A program made the translations under genes and the position numbers. A stretch of DNA of 64,000 nucleotides from Bufo bufo (Eukaryota > Chordata > Amphibia > Anura > Bufonidae): contig NC_053391.1 in assembly GCF_905171765.1 (NCBI RefSeq), positions 692,779,035 through 692,843,034 on the forward strand. The letters are read 5' to 3'. The notes under the pieces were generated by a model. The model worked only from the letters and a program-made list of their open reading frames with translations, had not been told where the DNA came from and made no database searches. This document shows, one piece after another, positions 62,059-64,000 of this stretch (position 1 is its first letter; each line of letters starts with the position of its first letter).

Positions 62059-62064
62059 AGTGAT

Positions 62065-62520
62065 ACCACATCTATATAGTTTTATGGGTATTGTTTTTAC
62101 AGCGTTCCCTATGAGATAAAACTGACCTGTTCCCTTCATGCTCCGGGTCAGTGAGATAACAGTGATACCACATTTATAGACTTTTTCTTATATTTTAATA
62201 CTTAAAAAATAAAAACTTTGGAAAATTCTGACCCCAATAACTTTTTTTTTCTACTTTCGCTTACGGAGCTGAGCGAGGGCTTATTTTCTGAGGGTAGTTT
62301 TTATTGATACCATTTTGGAGTACGTATGACTTTTTGATCACTTTAGATTTCATTTTTTTGCAGGTGGTGAAGTGATGAAAAAACACTGAATCGTCCATTT
62401 TGGGGTTTTATCGCCATTAAGTGTACAAATTATAATAGTTCACACATTTTGGGACGTGGCGGTGTCTATAGTCTATTTTTAGATTCTTTTGTAGTTTTAA
62501 AAACTTTTTAGACTTTTTTT
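62065..62520. repeat. Dispersed frog-type repeat
   Basis: Text such as GATACCACATTTATAGAC, ACTTTCGCTTACGGAGCTGA, GGGCTTATTTTCTGAGGG, ATTGATACCATTTTGGAGTA and GACTTTTTGATCACTTTAGA resembles a very common anuran intergenic repeat. It continues on the far side of the U2-headed element, so that element inserted into it. Confidence 0.55.
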
Positions 62521-62934
62521 TTTCGTCCTCCTAGGGTACTTTCACATGCAATCATCTGATTGCTTCCTCCATAGACTGCCGTGAATTGCCATTGCAGCCT
62601 ATAGGAGATTCGCTATTTCGCTTCTTCGAGAGCCGATGGGCCAAGCAGTGCTCGTATGAAAGCTGCTCAGATGCCGTGGTTTCAATTGACCTTGGCATCT
62701 GTCTGCAATCGGCACTATCGCCGATCACAGACATTGCTTTCGGGTGTCTGGTGTTTAAAGCAGCAGAAACCTGGAGGCTACGGTGGCAGCTTCGCTTCAG
62801 AGTGGGCGCCATGTTTAAAGACCCTATTTCCAACATATATACCGTAGTTGTTCAGCAGTAGGGAAATGGTTAAACTAAAGCAGCCATGTTTTTCTAATTC
62901 TAGACATTAGGCGATATGGAGGATCCTCTCCTAC
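62521..62934 (-). other. ARRB1 intron, no element recognised
   Basis: Unique-looking DNA up to the donor of the first exon in the window. Confidence 0.45.
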
Positions 62935-63131
62935 CTCGAAGGTGAACGGGTAGGCATGCTCGCCCAACTTCTTAATCAAGCGCTCCTGCAGCCGCGTCAG
63001 TGGCTTCTTCTCTTCTGGGACGGGTGGGAAAGCTTGAATGTTGGCCACAAAAAGATCCTTACGAAAAGTCAGACCAAGAACATCAAGGTCCTCACGGCCA
63101 TAACGAAAGGCGCAAGTCAACGTCACAAACA
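62935..63131 (-). CDS. ARRB1: ARRB1 exon (residues 53-118)
   Basis: The acceptor GTTTCTCCAG and donor GTAGGAGA bound 197 bp encoding (V)[65 protein letters not shown]. It carries the finger loop (residues 63-75), which inserts into the receptor core, the P88-xx-P91 SH3-binding site, and the amphipathic helix of the N-domain. It starts with the last two bases of Val 53, so an upstream exon ending ...RR-G must lie beyond the window. Confidence 0.97.
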
Positions 63132-64000
63132 CTGGAGAAACAAGAGACAGAACCCGGCTGTAATTAAACTGGCAGGATCTGCAGGTTGACGAGACTCCAG
63201 CCGCGTGACTGCTTCATTATCCCCATCACGCTCTTGCTGACGTTCTGTCTCGTACATGGAGACAAGCCGCTAATTTTCTGTACTCTAGTTTTTGAGAGAG
63301 GCGCCTCTAATAGAGATGACTGAAGCATAGAGGCTCGTAATTACTCATCCTCGCTGGCTATGATTTAATGTAATTGGAGATGGATTTCTGGCAGGTGAAA
63401 AATGGTCAAAAATTAAATTTCTCGGGGGGAGGGTGCCCGAAAAATATCTCCAGTCCTACTTGTTTATTGTTTCCTACAGTACTGAGAGGTTAGCACCCAA
63501 GGGACCTAGAGTTAAGGGTCTCCTTTATGCTCTAAATAAAACACAGGCACAATCAGGGTCGTTACAAAGTTGCACGAGGGCGCTCTATCTACAGCTAACG
63601 ACCACAACCAGACCTAAAAATTCATAAGTCACAGGGGCTTGTAGGGGTTGGACCATCTTAAAGAAAATTTTATTTTATTTTTTCCCAGACACAGCGATAT
63701 ATCTGCTCACAGCTTGTGTCTTGTATTGCAGTTCACCTCCATCGAAGTCAATGTCACTGAGCTGCAATACCACACACAACCTGTGGGAAGTGTGGCACTG
63801 TTTTTGGATGAAAGCAGTCCCTTTATTTTATCTTGGAGTACACCTTTTAATGTCCAAGCAATAAGCCCCCAAATTCTGTAATGGGAATACCCCTTTAAAT
63901 CTGTCCAAGTGAGTTTAACCAGTTTGACCAGCACATTTATGGCCATTACTGGGACACGTTTCTTGTCTTCTTGTTTTTGTTAAGGGTGATATACATTATA
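63132..64000 (-). other. ARRB1 intron to window edge
   Basis: No exon for residues 1-52 is found here. A dispersed-repeat piece with GAGCTGCAATACCACACACA and CAACCTGTGG lies at 63700-63830, like the one near 61060. Confidence 0.55.

Noticed and set aside
61352..62064. A functional U2 snRNA gene
   Set aside because: Only about 46 bases at the 5' end match; the Sm site and 3' stem-loops are missing, and target duplications show it is a retroposed element.
62875..63132. Taking the frame beginning at 63132 as an ARRB1 start
   Set aside because: The codon there is part of an acceptor site (AG/TGTTTGTG); homology shows residue 53, so the true start is outside the window.

Overview
This looks like a nuclear window from an anuran amphibian, probably a neobatrachian frog. 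I infer this from a beta-arrestin 1 gene matching the vertebrate protein, one intronless olfactory receptor, many Tc1/mariner relics, a Penelope-like retroelement with a hammerhead-ribozyme-like end, CR1-type LINE debris and very large minisatellites. No prokaryotic or organellar signal was seen, and the species cannot be named from the sequence.

Layout. 1-2.0 kb: CR1-like fragment and an apparently intact olfactory receptor gene (minus). 2.0-6.2 kb: degenerate tandem repeat split by a fold-back element, then a decayed Penelope-like element, then a perfect 72-bp palindrome. 6.6-10.2 kb: degenerate repeat, a run of about ten adjacent hairpins, a CpG-rich patch and pyrimidine-rich DNA. 10.2-20.4 kb: one array of a 28-bp minisatellite cut by three insertions (LTR-like element; fold-back element carrying a Tc1-type MITE; a 1.56-kb Tc1 element). 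21-27.7 kb: a degenerate repeat, an LTR remnant and four Tc1/mariner relics almost end to end. 28.7-32 kb: a 70-bp and a 15-bp minisatellite. 32-35 kb: assorted dispersed repeats. 35-40.7 kb: an AT-rich, repeat-poor block, probably in large part the ARRB1 3' UTR.

40.7-63.1 kb: twelve exons of ARRB1 on the minus strand. They give residues 53-418 in human numbering, an exact length match to the long isoform. All splice sites are canonical GT-AG and no frame is broken. The first exons lie beyond the right edge. The exons include a 24-bp microexon encoding LLGDLAS plus part of the next Ser, the segment that separates the two mammalian ARRB1 isoforms. Introns are full of tandem arrays (35-, 28-, 41- and 145-bp units), MITEs, an LTR remnant and a 690-bp intron that is almost all GATA repeat. 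A 707-bp retroposed element with a U2 snRNA-derived head and 6-bp target duplications sits in the first intron seen here.

The only genes with good support are the olfactory receptor and ARRB1. Everything else is mobile or repetitive DNA. The best candidates for undescribed biology are the U2-headed element, the hairpin run at 8.3-9.0 kb, the hammerhead motif, and repeat structures beside ARRB1 exons.
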